Below, piece after piece: positions 1 to 8,777 of a stretch of DNA of 64,000 nucleotides. Within the stretch, counting starts at the first letter, position 1. Each line of letters opens with the position of its first letter. The notes beneath the pieces were generated by a model. That model was not told the origin of the DNA, searched no databases, and was given only the letters and a program-made list of their open reading frames with translations. The position numbers were made by a program, and so were the translations under genes. The DNA lies in NCBI RefSeq assembly GCF_001258055.1, contig NZ_CVRM01000031.1, positions 372,001 through 436,000 of the forward strand. Reading direction: 5' to 3'. The stretch is from Phaeobacter italicus. GTDB lineage: Bacteria; Pseudomonadota; Alphaproteobacteria; Rhodobacterales; Rhodobacteraceae.

Positions 1-1
1 G

Positions 2-1276
2 TTTCTGCCCTATCAGAACCTCGGCCTCATCATCGTGGATGAGGAACATGACACCTCTTACAAACAGGACGATGGCGTCTGTTACAACGCTCGCGACATG
101 GCGGTTTTGCGCGCGGCGATGTGTTCGGCGCAGGTCGTGCTGGCGTCGGCAACACCCAGCCTTGAAACCTGGGCCAATGCCGAAGCCGGCAAATACCAGC
201 GCCTTGATCTGAAATCCCGGTTCGGTGCCTCGGTCCTGCCGGATATGCGCGCCATCGACATGCGGGCAGAGCAGCTGGCCCCCTCCACCTGGATCTCGCC
301 CAGCCTGCGTCAGGCTATGGCAACCCGGCTCGAGAGGGGGGAGCAGTCGCTCCTGTTCCTCAACCGTCGTGGCTTTGCGCCGGTCACCATCTGCCGCGCC
401 TGCGGCGGCCATGTGACCTGCGATCACTGCGACTCCCGCATGGTTGAACACCGTTTCATGAAACGACTGATGTGCCACCAATGCGGCGAAACGAAACCAG
501 TGCCCGAGGCCTGCCCGACCTGTCAGGTCGAGGGCAAGATGGCCCCCGTCGGCCCCGGCATCGAACGTCTGGGAGAGGAAACCGCAGCCCTTTTTCCAGA
601 GGCAAGGATCGCGGTTCTCTCCTCGGATCTTTTCGGCTCTGCCCGCGCGCTCAAGCAGCGGATCGAGGAAATCGCAGCGGGGGAGGCCGATATCGTGCTG
701 GGCACCCAACTGGTGGCCAAGGGACATAACTTCCCGCTCCTCACGTTGGTCGGCGTGATCGATGCCGACCTTGGCCTGCAGGGGTCGGATCTGCGCGCGG
801 CAGAGCGCACCTTTCAGCTGATGCGTCAGGTCGCAGGCCGGGCAGGGCGGGCCGACAAACCCGGTGAGGCCCTGATGCAGACCTTCCAGCCTGAACACCC
901 CGTGATCCGGGCGATTCTTTCCGGGGATGAGGAAGCCTTCTGGAAAGCCGAGGCTGCCGAACGACAGGCCGCAGGCGTGCCCCCCTATGGCCGCATGGCG
1001 GGCATTGTGCTGTCCGGGCCAGATCTGCCCGCGGTGATGGATCTGGGGTTGGCGTTGTCGCGCAATGACATGCCGCTGCGCCAGATCGGAGCACAGGTCT
1101 TTGGCCCAGCACCGGCCCCCATCGCCCGCATCCGTGGCCGCCACCGCGTGCGTCTTCTGATCAAGGCCGCCAAGGGCACGCCCCTTCAGGACGCCATCGC
1201 CCGCTGGATCAGACCGGTGAGGCTCAAGGGGGATCTGCGCCTCTCTGTCGATATCGACCCGCAGAACTTCTTCTGA
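2..1276 (+). CDS. priA: Primosomal protein N' (PriA helicase), 3' part only
   Basis: The frame is open from base 2, so the gene starts upstream of the window and only its last 424 residues are present. PriA is the 3'-5' helicase that reloads the replisome at stalled forks. The DEEH helicase motif II is visible at the very start, followed by the RecA-like second half. A zinc-binding block has paired cysteines (CRAC, CDHC, CHQC, CPTC) at about bases 393-525. The helicase motif containing GTQLVAKGHNF is at about 700-733 and QVAGRAGRADKPG at about 826-864. The end matches usual PriA C-termini. The next gene is convergent. Confidence 0.96.
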   Translation, partial: FLPYQNLGLIIVDEEHDTSYKQDDGVCYNARDMAVLRAAMCSAQVVLASATPSLETWANAEAGKYQRLDLKSRFGASVLPDMRAIDMRAEQLAPSTWISPSLRQAMATRLERGEQSLLFLNRRGFAPVTICRACGGHVTCDHCDSRMVEHRFMKRLMCHQCGETKPVPEACPTCQVEGKMAPVGPGIERLGEETAALFPEARIAVLSSDLFGSARALKQRIEEIAAGEADIVLGTQLVAKGHNFPLLTLVGVIDADLGLQGSDLRAAERTFQLMRQVAGRAGRADKPGEALMQTFQPEHPVIRAILSGDEEAFWKAEAAERQAAGVPPYGRMAGIVLSGPDLPAVMDLGLALSRNDMPLRQIGAQVFGPAPAPIARIRGRHRVRLLIKAAKGTPLQDAIARWIRPVRLKGDLRLSVDIDPQNFF

Positions 1277-1319
1277 GGGATCGGTTGGGGGCTCTGCCTA
1301 CAAACTTGTGGCCTTTCCC

Positions 1320-1379
1320 GGAATATTTCAGACCAGAAGATGATCTGTGTGCCGCTTCTTCTGGCCCCAAATATCCCGG
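1320..1379. repeat. Dispersed intergenic repeat, two convergent copies
   Basis: Bases 1320-1342 (GGAATATTTCAG then ACCAGAAGATG) match 8667-8689 at 21 of 23 positions. Bases 1355-1377 read on the minus strand give a second, inverted copy (GGGATATTTGGGG then CCAGAAGAAG). The two copies face each other between the convergent priA and yeeE-family genes. Confidence 0.7.
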
Positions 1380-1382
1380 AGC

Positions 1383-1399
1383 GCGAGGCAGCGCCTCGC
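1383..1399 (-). terminator. Hairpin downstream of the YeeE-family gene
   Basis: GCGAGGC, a 3-base loop and GCCTCGC form a 7-bp stem starting 7 bases after the minus-strand stop codon at 1407. It is followed on that strand by the ATATTT-containing repeat tail. It is probably the terminator of the minus-strand gene. Confidence 0.55.
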
Positions 1400-1406
1400 A
1401 TCCTGT

Positions 1407-2471
1407 CTAAGCGGGTGCCGCAACACTGCGCTGATCCACCAGAAGGTCGGTCAGCACAGCCCCGACCCACATGGAAAACAGCGCCAGCCAGGCGGTGCCT
1501 GCAAAGATCGACCCGCCCGTGACACCGGCGCCAATCGCGCACCCTCCCGCCAGCATGCCGCCAAACCCCATCAGCGCCGCGCCGATCATGGCCTTGCGCA
1601 TGGTCACAGCCCCGTCAAAGGCCTGAATGCGCATCTCTCCCGCCAAAGCCGCAGCACCCATTGCGCCCCCAAAAACACCTGCGACCAGCCCGACGTCGAA
1701 TTCCAGAACCGAGGCGCGATCCAGAAAGAACATCAGCATCCGGGCGGATGGGCCCGTGAAGGTCACGCTTTCGATCTGCACCGGATCAAACGCCACCTGC
1801 GCCAGCGTCGATGTCAGCCCCCAGCCAAGCGCGACGGCAAAGCCGACACCAGAGGCAAAGATCAGCCGCGCGGCCCCGATCCGGTTTTGCAGGGACAGGC
1901 CAAGCGCAAAGACAGCACACCCAACCCCCAGCGCCAGTCCGGACCAATCGGGCAGGCCTAGGGCTGCCAACAGATCCAGATTGCGCCCGCCAGAGGTGAT
2001 CCAGAGACCAGCCAGATAATCCCGCAACGGCGCCAGATGCCCTGCGAGGCTCATCTGGGCGACCACCGCAAAAATCAGGCCAGAGACAACGCTGCGCAGG
2101 TTGCCGGTCGCCGCCAGCACCAGCAGCCGCCCCGAACAGCCGCGCGCCAGCACCATGCCCGCGCCAAAGATCAGCCCGCCGATGATGGCGCCCGACCAGC
2201 TGCCGGGCACCGCCATCATCCGCGCCTCATCGGTGTCGATCCAGCCAATCAGCCGTCCCGCCTGCACCCAGACCAAGGCGGTAGAAAAGGTCAGCAGCCA
2301 GACCGCCACCCGATCGCCCAACTGGCCGCGGGCAAACTCTACCGTGGCGGCGCGCAGGCAAAATCGCGACCGCAGCGCTGCGACGCCGAAAATACCACCC
2401 GTGAGCAGCCCGAACAGCGCAGCGGCGCCGGGCTCTCCCACCCATTCGACAAACTCAACAAGCCCGGTCAC
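1407..2471 (-). CDS. YeeE/YedE family (DUF395) sulfur-transport-type membrane protein
   Basis: This is a polytopic inner-membrane protein of about 354 residues with many hydrophobic helices. It has two half-repeats carrying the family signatures: RGCSGRLLVL in the first half and GGCAIGAGVTGGSIF near the C-terminus, both with a cysteine in a glycine-rich loop. Family members move thiosulfate or other reduced sulfur compounds. I prefer the GTG start at 2471 because GGAGG lies 7-8 bases upstream; an ATG at 2495 is possible in frame. The gene stands alone on its strand, divergent from an MFS permease. A palindrome matching the SqrR/BigR operator pattern lies just upstream, suggesting control by reactive sulfur species (inference). 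Confidence 0.85.
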   Translation of the reverse strand: MTGLVEFVEWVGEPGAAALFGLLTGGIFGVAALRSRFCLRAATVEFARGQLGDRVAVWLLTFSTALVWVQAGRLIGWIDTDEARMMAVPGSWSGAIIGGLIFGAGMVLARGCSGRLLVLAATGNLRSVVSGLIFAVVAQMSLAGHLAPLRDYLAGLWITSGGRNLDLLAALGLPDWSGLALGVGCAVFALGLSLQNRIGAARLIFASGVGFAVALGWGLTSTLAQVAFDPVQIESVTFTGPSARMLMFFLDRASVLEFDVGLVAGVFGGAMGAAALAGEMRIQAFDGAVTMRKAMIGAALMGFGGMLAGGCAIGAGVTGGSIFAGTAWLALFSMWVGAVLTDLLVDQRSVAAPA

Positions 2472-2489
2472 GCCATGTCCTCCATTTGC

Positions 2490-2505
2490 ATTCATATTCT
2501 TGAAT
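2490..2505. promoter_or_regulatory. Candidate SqrR/BigR-type operator (ATTC-N8-GAAT)
   Basis: ATTC at 2490-2493 and GAAT at 2502-2505 are separated by exactly 8 bases, inside a nested palindrome CATATTC-TT-GAATATG (2492-2507). This matches the pattern I recall for the persulfide-sensing ArsR-family repressor SqrR. It sits 19-34 bases upstream of the YeeE-family start, where a repressor would act. Confidence 0.5.
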
Positions 2506-2599
2506 ATGGGTGCCGTCACAACCGTGCATTGATGCAGATCAGATGTGCGCACGGCTTTTTTGCTCGCCAGAGGGGGCGGATGGGCGTAGAGCCTTGGAC

Positions 2600-3835
2600 A
2601 TGTTCAAGCCATTTCCCACCGATGCGGCTGCCTCGCTGCCGCTGTGGCGCCGCCCCACGACCCTGTTGTTTGTGATGGCGCTGACCATGCCCATCGCCTT
2701 CAACACCTGGAGCGCGCTGCTCAACAACTTTGTCATCGAGGCTGCGAATTTCGATGGCGCCGACATTGGCCTGCTGCACACAGTGCGCGAGATTCCGGGC
2801 TTTCTGGCGGTTGGGGTGATCGCGGTCATCATGTTCGTGCGCGAGCAGGTGCTGGGGATGGTGTCGCTGATGATGCTGGGGATTGCCACTGCAGTGACGG
2901 CCTGGTTCCCCAGCCTGGGTGGGCTGCTGGCGGTGACACTGCTCAGTTCGATCGGCTTTCATTACTATGAGACGGTGAACCAGTCATTGCAGCTGCAATG
3001 GCTCCCTAAGCTGCGCGCGCCGCAAATTCTGGGCTGGCTCGTGGCCGCGGGATCGGCGGCAACACTGGTGGTCTACGGGTTGATCGCGCTCCTGTGGGAG
3101 CCGCTCAATCTGTCCTACAATCTGGTGTTCATGCTGGCAGGTGGCGCGACAACCTTGCTCGCCCTGTTCTGTCTGGTCGCCTATCCCCAGTTCGAGGCAC
3201 CGCACCCGCAGACCAAACGCCTGATCCTGCGCCGCCGCTATTGGCTCTATTATGCGCTGCAGTTCATGGCGGGCGCACGGCGCCAGATCTTCGTGGTCTT
3301 TGCGGGCTTCATGATGGTAGAGAAATTCGGCTTTGACGTGCATGAACTGACCGGGCTCTATCTGATCAATCTGGTCATCAACATGACCGTGGCGCCATTG
3401 CTGGGGCGCGCGGTTGCCCGGTTTGGAGAGCGTCGCACGCTGATCTTTGAATACGCGGGCCTGGCGATGGTCTTTGCGGCCTATGGCGGGTTGTACTGGT
3501 TCAGCTGGGGCGTGATGCTGGCCGGGGTGCTTTACGTGGTGGATCACATCCTTTTTGCGCTGGCATTGGCGTTGAAGACCTATTTCCAGAAGATCGCCGA
3601 TCCGGGGGATATCGCCCCAACTGCGGCGGTGGCTTTCACCATCAACCATATCGCAGCGGTGGTGCTGCCCGTGCTCTTGGGGCTTTTGTGGGTGGCCTCT
3701 CCGCCTGCGGTCTTTGCGTTGGCGGCTTGTATGGCACTGGTGTCGCTGACCCTTGCGCTGCTGATCCCGCGCCACCCCGAGCCGGGCAACGAGACGATCT
3801 TCTGCAAATGGCAAAGCGCAGCCCCGGCTGAGTGA
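2600..3835 (+). CDS. Major facilitator superfamily permease
   Basis: A protein of 411 residues with about 12 hydrophobic segments and no clear signal peptide, typical of MFS carriers. The first helix contains LLFVMALTMPIAFNTWSALL. The start at 2600 (MFKPFPTD) fits the membrane topology better than the longer frame from 2510, whose extra residues look like untranslated leader. The substrate is unknown. It is divergent from the YeeE-family gene, so a role linked to sulfur compounds is possible but unsupported. Confidence 0.8.
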   Translation: MFKPFPTDAAASLPLWRRPTTLLFVMALTMPIAFNTWSALLNNFVIEAANFDGADIGLLHTVREIPGFLAVGVIAVIMFVREQVLGMVSLMMLGIATAVTAWFPSLGGLLAVTLLSSIGFHYYETVNQSLQLQWLPKLRAPQILGWLVAAGSAATLVVYGLIALLWEPLNLSYNLVFMLAGGATTLLALFCLVAYPQFEAPHPQTKRLILRRRYWLYYALQFMAGARRQIFVVFAGFMMVEKFGFDVHELTGLYLINLVINMTVAPLLGRAVARFGERRTLIFEYAGLAMVFAAYGGLYWFSWGVMLAGVLYVVDHILFALALALKTYFQKIADPGDIAPTAAVAFTINHIAAVVLPVLLGLLWVASPPAVFALAACMALVSLTLALLIPRHPEPGNETIFCKWQSAAPAE

Positions 3836-3843
3836 TCTGCAGC

Positions 3844-3859
3844 CCCCAAAGGGGGGCGA
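3844..3859 (+). terminator. Terminator-like hairpin after the MFS gene
   Basis: GCCCCC-AAA-GGGGGGC lies 9 bases after the stop codon. There is no T-tract, so it may be only a weak or Rho-assisted terminator. Confidence 0.4.
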
Positions 3860-3982
3860 CATAGGCAACGCCACGCCAATACCGGCCAATCGCCCCTTCC
3901 GCCGCGCGCTGAGGGGGCGCTGCCCCTTGACCTGACCCGCCGCTCAGCCTAGGCGCTGTGCAACCAATGTCCGGAGACAGCC

Positions 3983-4855
3983 ATGCCCACCTTTACCGCC
4001 CTGACCACCCTGACCGGAAAAGCCGCCGCCGAAGCGCTTGGCGAGGCGATGGAGCGTCTGACGCCGGAACCCACCGGTCTTGGCGTCTTTGAGGTCGAGG
4101 ATGATTCCGGCCTGTGGGAAGTGGGCGGTTATTTTCTGGAAACCCCGGACGAAGCCGGTCTCGCGCTTCTGGCAAAGATGTTTGATGCCCAGCCCTTCGT
4201 GATCTCCGAACTGCCGGAAACCGATTGGGTTGCGCATGTCCGTCGTGAACTGGCCCCGGTCGAGGCCGGCCGTTTCTTTGTTTACGGCAGCCATGACGCC
4301 GACAAGGTGCCCGCCGACCGCATCCCGCTGCTGATCGAGGCGGCGATGGCTTTTGGCACAGGTCACCACGGCACCACCCTGGGCTGCCTGAAGGCACTGG
4401 ACAAGCTGATCACAGACGGGTTTGTCGGCCACAAGGTGGCTGACATCGGTTGCGGCACCGCAGTTCTTGCGATGGCAGCAGCGCGGGTCTGGGACGGTCA
4501 GATCCTGGCCAGCGACATCGATCAGGTCGCCGTCGAAGTGGCCGAAGCAAACCTCAAGGCCAACGACATGGAAGGCGCTGTCGACTGTATGGAAGCAGCC
4601 GGTTTCGACGCCCCCGCCCTGGCAGAGGCCGCGCCTTTTGATCTGATCTTCGCCAACATCCTCAAGGGGCCTCTGGTTGCGCTGGCGCCCGATGTGGCGG
4701 CGCATCTGCGCGACGAAGGTTACGCGATTCTGTCCGGTTTGCTGAACGATCAGGCCGAAGAGGTGATGACCGTTTATGCACAAAACGGCATCAATCTTGT
4801 CGAACGCACCTCCATTGGTGACTGGACAACCCTGCTTTTGCAGAAAAAGGGCTGA
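3983..4855 (+). CDS. prmA: Ribosomal protein L11 methyltransferase
   Basis: This SAM-dependent enzyme trimethylates ribosomal protein L11. At 290 residues it is the usual length. It has the conserved AFGTGHHGTTLGCL segment, the SAM-binding ADIGCGTAVLAMAAA motif near the middle, and the FANILKGPLVALAPD motif characteristic of PrmA. It appears monocistronic, with 146 bases separating it from the upstream permease. Confidence 0.95.
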   Translation: MPTFTALTTLTGKAAAEALGEAMERLTPEPTGLGVFEVEDDSGLWEVGGYFLETPDEAGLALLAKMFDAQPFVISELPETDWVAHVRRELAPVEAGRFFVYGSHDADKVPADRIPLLIEAAMAFGTGHHGTTLGCLKALDKLITDGFVGHKVADIGCGTAVLAMAAARVWDGQILASDIDQVAVEVAEANLKANDMEGAVDCMEAAGFDAPALAEAAPFDLIFANILKGPLVALAPDVAAHLRDEGYAILSGLLNDQAEEVMTVYAQNGINLVERTSIGDWTTLLLQKKG

Positions 4856-4959
4856 ATCGCTCGCATTTGTTGAGCATTTTAATGAAGCGCCCCAAAATCG
4901 ACGCATTACCTACCTAGGCTTTAACCAGCTGATGGTGGGAGCCATAGCGAGGTTTTGGT

Positions 4960-5304
4960 ATGGGTGAGCAAAGTAACAACTTTTATGCACGTCTTGAGCG
5001 TCTCGAGCAAAAGCACGAGGCCATGTCACGTGGATACACTGCACGGGTGCGGTCTGATGGTCTGATTGTGGTTTCTCCACGCAGGCTTCAGTCCCGGATT
5101 TCCGGCCGTTCCGTCGTTCTCTTTGTTGCCGCCTTTTTGCTGTTCAAGGGCTTCCTGATGGCCGCCCTTGGATTTGGCAGCTACGACTTCCGTGTCGATC
5201 AGCTACGAGCCGGATCCGGCCTTGAAAAGGCCGGTGCATTTGTCATGCAACGGGATCCGGTATCTCAGTTCATCGCGGAAAAGATCGGACCTGTGCTGCG
5301 GTAG
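4960..5304 (+). CDS. Small single-pass membrane protein, unknown function
   Basis: A protein of 114 residues. The N-terminal 30 residues are charged and helical (NNFYARLERLEQKHEAMSRG), a possible short coiled coil. One membrane segment follows at about residues 50-72 (VVLFVAAFLLFKGFLMAALGF), then a soluble tail. A GAGG-like site precedes the ATG. It lies 104 bases after prmA and ends before a bidirectional terminator. I do not recognise a family. Confidence 0.7.
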   Translation: MGEQSNNFYARLERLEQKHEAMSRGYTARVRSDGLIVVSPRRLQSRISGRSVVLFVAAFLLFKGFLMAALGFGSYDFRVDQLRAGSGLEKAGAFVMQRDPVSQFIAEKIGPVLR

Positions 5305-5432
5305 AGGGGCCGGCTGACGGATCGCGTAACGGGCGCTGGGGGGCATCCGTTACATCCGATTGCGCAGCTATGTCCGCCGCATCAGGGTCGCGCCACAGAC
5401 AGGCGCTGACCATTCCGACCTCGACAAAAGAA

Positions 5433-5461
5433 AACGCCGCACTCCGAAAGGAGGCGGCGTT
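5433..5461. terminator. Bidirectional rho-independent terminator
   Basis: AACGCCGC, a bulged A, CTCC, a GAAA tetraloop, then GGAG and GCGGCGTT form a 12-bp stem flanked by an A-rich left side and TTCTTCTTTTCC on the right. It lies between convergent genes and can serve both. Confidence 0.85.
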
Positions 5462-5548
5462 CTTCTTTTCCAGCACCTGACCGAGGGAGGAGACTGCCCG
5501 AGGGAGACCAGGCAGGGCAGGTGCGGAAAATGTCGGTCTTGAACCCGA

Positions 5549-5767
5549 TCAGTAGGCAGAGCGACCTTCGGCAACGACGTCGATGTCGCTGCGGGTCATG
5601 CCGATGTCGGCCAGCTCGCGGTCGGTCAGTTTGTTCAGCGCATTGCGGGTCATGCGTGCGTCGTTCCAGTCAACAACGGTGGAAACAACAGCGCCAAAAA
5701 CTGCGGCGACACGGCCAAACAGGTTGCCGGAGCCATAGGTGGTGCGGGTGGTGTCAAATGCGGCCAT
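5549..5767 (-). CDS. DUF1127 small protein
   Basis: A 72-residue protein ending in the DUF1127 signature: LTDRELADIGMTRSDIDVVAEGRSAY. The start at 5767 has AAGGA about 9 bases upstream. The N-terminal half contains a hydrophobic stretch around GRVAAVFGAVVSTVVDW. Some alphaproteobacterial DUF1127 proteins (for example CcaF1 of Rhodobacter) bind RNA and affect stress responses; transferring that role here is inference. It is a monocistronic unit ending at the terminator at 5433-5461. Confidence 0.88.
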   Translation of the reverse strand: MAAFDTTRTTYGSGNLFGRVAAVFGAVVSTVVDWNDARMTRNALNKLTDRELADIGMTRSDIDVVAEGRSAY

Positions 5768-6151
5768 GTCCTCGTCCTTTCGAGTTCTGGAATTTCTGTG
5801 ATGCCATGTGGCGATGGACGGCAGATAGAGACGGAATCTGACGCGCACAATCGCTGAAAACGCATGTGTCCCATGCGCAAACTGCATGGCTTATTGCCCT
5901 TAAAAACAAGGGAATTCCCTGCATCTTTTGGCGTATTACGGGCAATGTCCGTTTCCGAAATACGGGAGGTCGCTTTCAGAACAGGTTTGGCCCATTTTGC
6001 CCCTGATCCACCCGGTGCGATGCCGTGATGAGGGGGCAGATTGCTGTCCCGTAACCGGTGAAAGCGGTTGGATATGTTCGCGTTTTGTGCTAATCCTGCG
6101 ACAAATATGACCACCCGGATTATCGCCGGGGCAGGCAGGGATAGGGCAGAC
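5768..6151. other. 384-bp divergent intergenic region without a gene
   Basis: This lies between the DUF1127 start and ruvC and holds the promoters of both. I see no convincing ORF or tRNA. The visible elements are a LexA-like half-palindrome at 6076-6090 and A/T-richer stretches near 5880-5945. A small RNA cannot be excluded by eye. Confidence 0.5.
6076..6090 (+). promoter_or_regulatory. Degenerate alphaproteobacterial LexA box upstream of ruvCAB
   Basis: GTTC at 6076-6079, seven bases, then GTGC. The alphaproteobacterial SOS box is GTTC-N7-GTTC, so there is one mismatch. It lies 62 bases upstream of the ruvC start, a plausible operator position. Confidence 0.35.
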
Positions 6152-6649
6152 ATGCGAATACTTGGCATCGATCCGGGGTTGCGGAACCTCGGTTGGGGGG
6201 TGATCGAATCACGCGGCACCCGCCTGTCCCATGTCGCAAACGGTGTCTGCACCTCTGACGGGGATGATCTGGGCGAACGTCTGCTGTCGCTCCACAATCA
6301 GGTGATCGAGGTGATCGAGGCCTACCGCCCCGATCAGGCCGCCATCGAACAGACCTTCGTCAACAAAGACGGCGCCGGTACGCTGAAACTGGGGCAGGCG
6401 CGGGGGGTTGCGCTGATGACGCTGGCGCAGGCCGGTCTGCCAGTTGGCGAATACGCCCCCAACCGGGTGAAGAAAACCGTGGTCGGGGTTGGTCACGCGG
6501 CCAAGGAACAGATCCTGCATATGGTGAAACTGCAGCTGCCCGGGTGCCTGCCAAAGAATGCCGACGCGGCAGATGCTCTGGCCATTGCCATCTGTCATGC
6601 GTTTTATGGGGGCACACAGGCCCGCCAGCTGAAGGAGAAACGCGCGTGA
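6152..6649 (+). CDS. ruvC: Crossover junction endodeoxyribonuclease RuvC
   Basis: A 165-residue Holliday junction resolvase. It begins [16 protein letters not shown], with the first catalytic aspartate in GIDPG. The catalytic glutamate is in [11 protein letters not shown], and the C-terminal acidic pair is in [11 protein letters not shown]. The start at 6152 gives the standard length; the frame extends upstream without family resemblance. Its TGA overlaps the GTG start of ruvA, so the two are translationally coupled. Confidence 0.96.
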   Translation: MRILGIDPGLRNLGWGVIESRGTRLSHVANGVCTSDGDDLGERLLSLHNQVIEVIEAYRPDQAAIEQTFVNKDGAGTLKLGQARGVALMTLAQAGLPVGEYAPNRVKKTVVGVGHAAKEQILHMVKLQLPGCLPKNADAADALAIAICHAFYGGTQARQLKEKRA

Positions 6650-7335
6650 TCGGAAAACTGACCGGACGACTGGAATACCGCAGCAGCGACCACGTGCTGA
6701 TCGATGTGCGCGGTGTGGGCTATATCGTCTATTGCTCCGAGCGCACGATGGCCGCTCTGCCGGGCGTGGGAGAGGCCGTTGCGCTTTATACCGATATGGT
6801 GGTGCGCGAGGATCTGATGCAGCTTTATGGCTTTCCCTCGCTGGTGGAAAAGGAATGGCACCGCCTGTTGACCTCGGTGCAGGGGGTGGGGGCCAAGGTC
6901 TCTCTGGCGATCTTGGGCGCGCTTGGTCCCGATGGCGTCAGCCGCGCGATTGCACTGGGCGACTGGGCCGCCGTAAAGGCCGCCAAGGGCGTTGGCCCCA
7001 AGACCGCGCAGCGCATCGTCCTGGATCTGAAGGACAAGGCACCGGGCGTGATGGCGATGGGTGGCACCGTGGCAGACGCGATGGATGGTCCCGGTCTGGA
7101 TGTGGTCGAACCTGCCGATCCGGTGGAGCCTGCGAAAAAGCCCCGCAAGGCCCCGCCGAAGAAGCCCAGCGGAGCGGCTGCGGCCTCTGCTGGTGCGCTG
7201 TCGGCGCTTGGCAACCTTGGCTATGGCCCGTCAGATGCCGCGGCAGCGGTTGCAGAGGCGGCGGCCACCTATCCGGAGGCCAACGAGGCAGAGCTGATCC
7301 GCGCTGCCCTGCGTCTCCTCGCGCCGAAGGGGTGA
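6646..7335 (+). CDS. ruvA: Holliday junction branch migration protein RuvA
   Basis: A 229-residue RuvA. An N-terminal OB-like domain begins [30 protein letters not shown]. Helix-hairpin-helix motifs follow ([21 protein letters not shown] and [22 protein letters not shown]). Then comes a lysine/proline-rich linker ([13 protein letters not shown]) and the C-terminal domain III that contacts RuvB ([18 protein letters not shown]). The GTG start at 6646 overlaps the ruvC stop as GTGA. RuvA tetramers bind four-way junctions and recruit RuvB. Confidence 0.96.
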   Translation: MIGKLTGRLEYRSSDHVLIDVRGVGYIVYCSERTMAALPGVGEAVALYTDMVVREDLMQLYGFPSLVEKEWHRLLTSVQGVGAKVSLAILGALGPDGVSRAIALGDWAAVKAAKGVGPKTAQRIVLDLKDKAPGVMAMGGTVADAMDGPGLDVVEPADPVEPAKKPRKAPPKKPSGAAAASAGALSALGNLGYGPSDAAAAVAEAAATYPEANEAELIRAALRLLAPKG

Positions 7336-7380
7336 GGCGTATGGGCGTTAAATTTCAATGTATCGCTCGGCCGATAGGCC

Positions 7381-7416
7381 GGGCAGCGCCCGACCGCCCG
7401 CGGCCGGGTGCTGCCC
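7381..7416 (+). terminator. Strong hairpin between ruvA and ruvB
   Basis: GGGCAGC-x-CCCG pairs with CGGG-x-GCTGCCC around an 11-base GC-rich loop, followed by TTTAT. It lies 46 bases after ruvA and 21 before ruvB. It may attenuate or process the mRNA within the operon. Confidence 0.45.
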
Positions 7417-7437
7417 TTTATGCCAGGGGAAATGATT

Positions 7438-8469
7438 ATGATTGACGCCGATCCCACCCTGCGCCCCGCGCCCCTGCCCGAAGACAGCGCCGCCGAAAAT
7501 GACCGCGCCTTGCGTCCGCAGGGGCTGGGGGAGTTCATCGGCCAGGCCGAGGCCCGCGCCAACCTGCGCGTCTTTATTGAATCCGCGCGCCGCCGGGGCG
7601 AGGCGATGGACCACACGCTGTTCCACGGGCCTCCGGGCCTCGGCAAGACCACGCTCGCTCAGATCGTCGCGCGTGAACTGGGCGTGAATTTTCGCATGAC
7701 ATCCGGCCCGGTGCTGGCCAAGGCCGGCGATCTTGCGGCGATCCTCACCAATCTTGAGGCCCGCGACGTGCTGTTCATCGACGAAATCCACCGGCTGAAC
7801 CCGGCGGTGGAAGAGGTGCTATACCCGGCGATGGAGGATTTCGAGCTGGATCTGGTGATCGGCGAAGGCCCGGCCGCTCGCACCGTGCGGATTGAGCTGC
7901 AGCCCTTTACCCTTGTTGGCGCGACCACCCGCATGGGGCTCCTGACGACCCCCCTGCGCGACCGCTTTGGCATCCCGACACGCCTGCAGTTCTACACCAT
8001 TGACGAGCTGTTCGAGATCGTCAGCCGCAATGCCCGCAAACTGGGCGCCCCCGCCGATGACGACGGCGCCCGCGAGATCGCGCGGCGCGCCCGCGGCACC
8101 CCCAGGATCGCTGGCCGGCTCCTGCGCCGCGTTGTGGACTTCGCGGTTGTCGAGGGCGATGGCACCATCACAAGGGATCTGGCCGATGGCGCGCTGACGC
8201 GTCTGGGGGTGGATCAACTGGGGCTGGATGGCGCCGACCGCCGCTATCTGCGGATGATCGCTGAGAACTATGGGGGCGGTCCGGTCGGGATCGAAACCAT
8301 GTCCGCAGCCCTCAGCGAAAGCCGCGATGCGCTGGAAGAGGTGATCGAGCCCTACCTGCTGCAACAGGGTCTGATCCAGCGCACGCCACGGGGTCGGATG
8401 CTGGCCCACAAGGCCTGGGAGCATCTGGGAATTCGCCCACCGCGCACCCAGGGCGATTTGCTGCTATAG
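7438..8469 (+). CDS. ruvB: Holliday junction branch migration ATPase RuvB
   Basis: A 343-residue AAA+ motor that drives branch migration with RuvA. Visible motifs are Walker [10 protein letters not shown], Walker [12 protein letters not shown], sensor 1 [19 protein letters not shown] and the C-terminal winged helix ([12 protein letters not shown]). I chose the ATG at 7438 over 7432 because AGGGGA lies at proper spacing from it. The gap of 102 bases from ruvA is longer than the coupled ruvC-ruvA junction and carries a hairpin. Confidence 0.97.
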   Translation: MIDADPTLRPAPLPEDSAAENDRALRPQGLGEFIGQAEARANLRVFIESARRRGEAMDHTLFHGPPGLGKTTLAQIVARELGVNFRMTSGPVLAKAGDLAAILTNLEARDVLFIDEIHRLNPAVEEVLYPAMEDFELDLVIGEGPAARTVRIELQPFTLVGATTRMGLLTTPLRDRFGIPTRLQFYTIDELFEIVSRNARKLGAPADDDGAREIARRARGTPRIAGRLLRRVVDFAVVEGDGTITRDLADGALTRLGVDQLGLDGADRRYLRMIAENYGGGPVGIETMSAALSESRDALEEVIEPYLLQQGLIQRTPRGRMLAHKAWEHLGIRPPRTQGDLLL

Positions 8470-8572
8470 CGCGTCAGTTGTCGCGTATTGGCGTCAGGTG
8501 GCTGTCAGCCTGGCGCAATCCCCGCGTCAAAGCCTTAAGGTGGATTTGAAAAATTCAATTCAAATTTAGCGT

Positions 8573-8592
8573 ATGTTTCGCACGCGAAACAT
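8573..8592. repeat. 20-bp palindromic element, copy 1
   Basis: ATGTTTCGCACGCGAAACAT has 9-bp arms around a 2-base centre. The exact reverse complement occurs at 63721-63740, the only other copy I found. It resembles, but is not, a ParB parS site, whose palindrome is 16 bp (TGTTTCAC/GTGAAACA). Confidence 0.8.
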
Positions 8593-8634
8593 TTGGTCAT
8601 GGCTGCTGACCTACGTGACAGGCTCTCGAATGAG

Positions 8635-8689
8635 GCGCCGCGCCAGACGCGGCGCTGCCTCCGGCGGGGATATTTCAGGCCAGAAGATG
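8635..8689 (+). repeat. Hairpin plus dispersed repeat tail
   Basis: GCGCCGCG-CCAGA-CGCGGCGC (8635-8655) is followed by TGCCTCCGGCGG and the tail at 8667-8689, which is shared with 1320-1342. The hairpin is 166 bases after ruvB, so any terminator role would be distal. Confidence 0.6.
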
Positions 8690-8777
8690 CAGGAGGGCGG
8701 CAGGTCGCAACCCTTGCCGTTGAGCCCGTGAGCGGGCATTAAGCCCCCATAGGACCGCAGTCTGAGTAGAGAGCCGC

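Larger units (their letters stand above)
8470..8777. other. 308-bp intergenic region with repeats, no gene
   Basis: This region holds an A/T-rich stretch (about 8540-8572), the 20-bp palindromic element at 8573-8592, a GC hairpin at 8635-8655 and a dispersed repeat tail at 8667-8689. No ORF with coding character was seen. Confidence 0.6.

Noticed and set aside
1347-2532. Plus-strand frames opposite the YeeE-family gene
   Set aside because: Composition is Pro/Arg/His-rich and the minus-strand protein has conserved membrane motifs.
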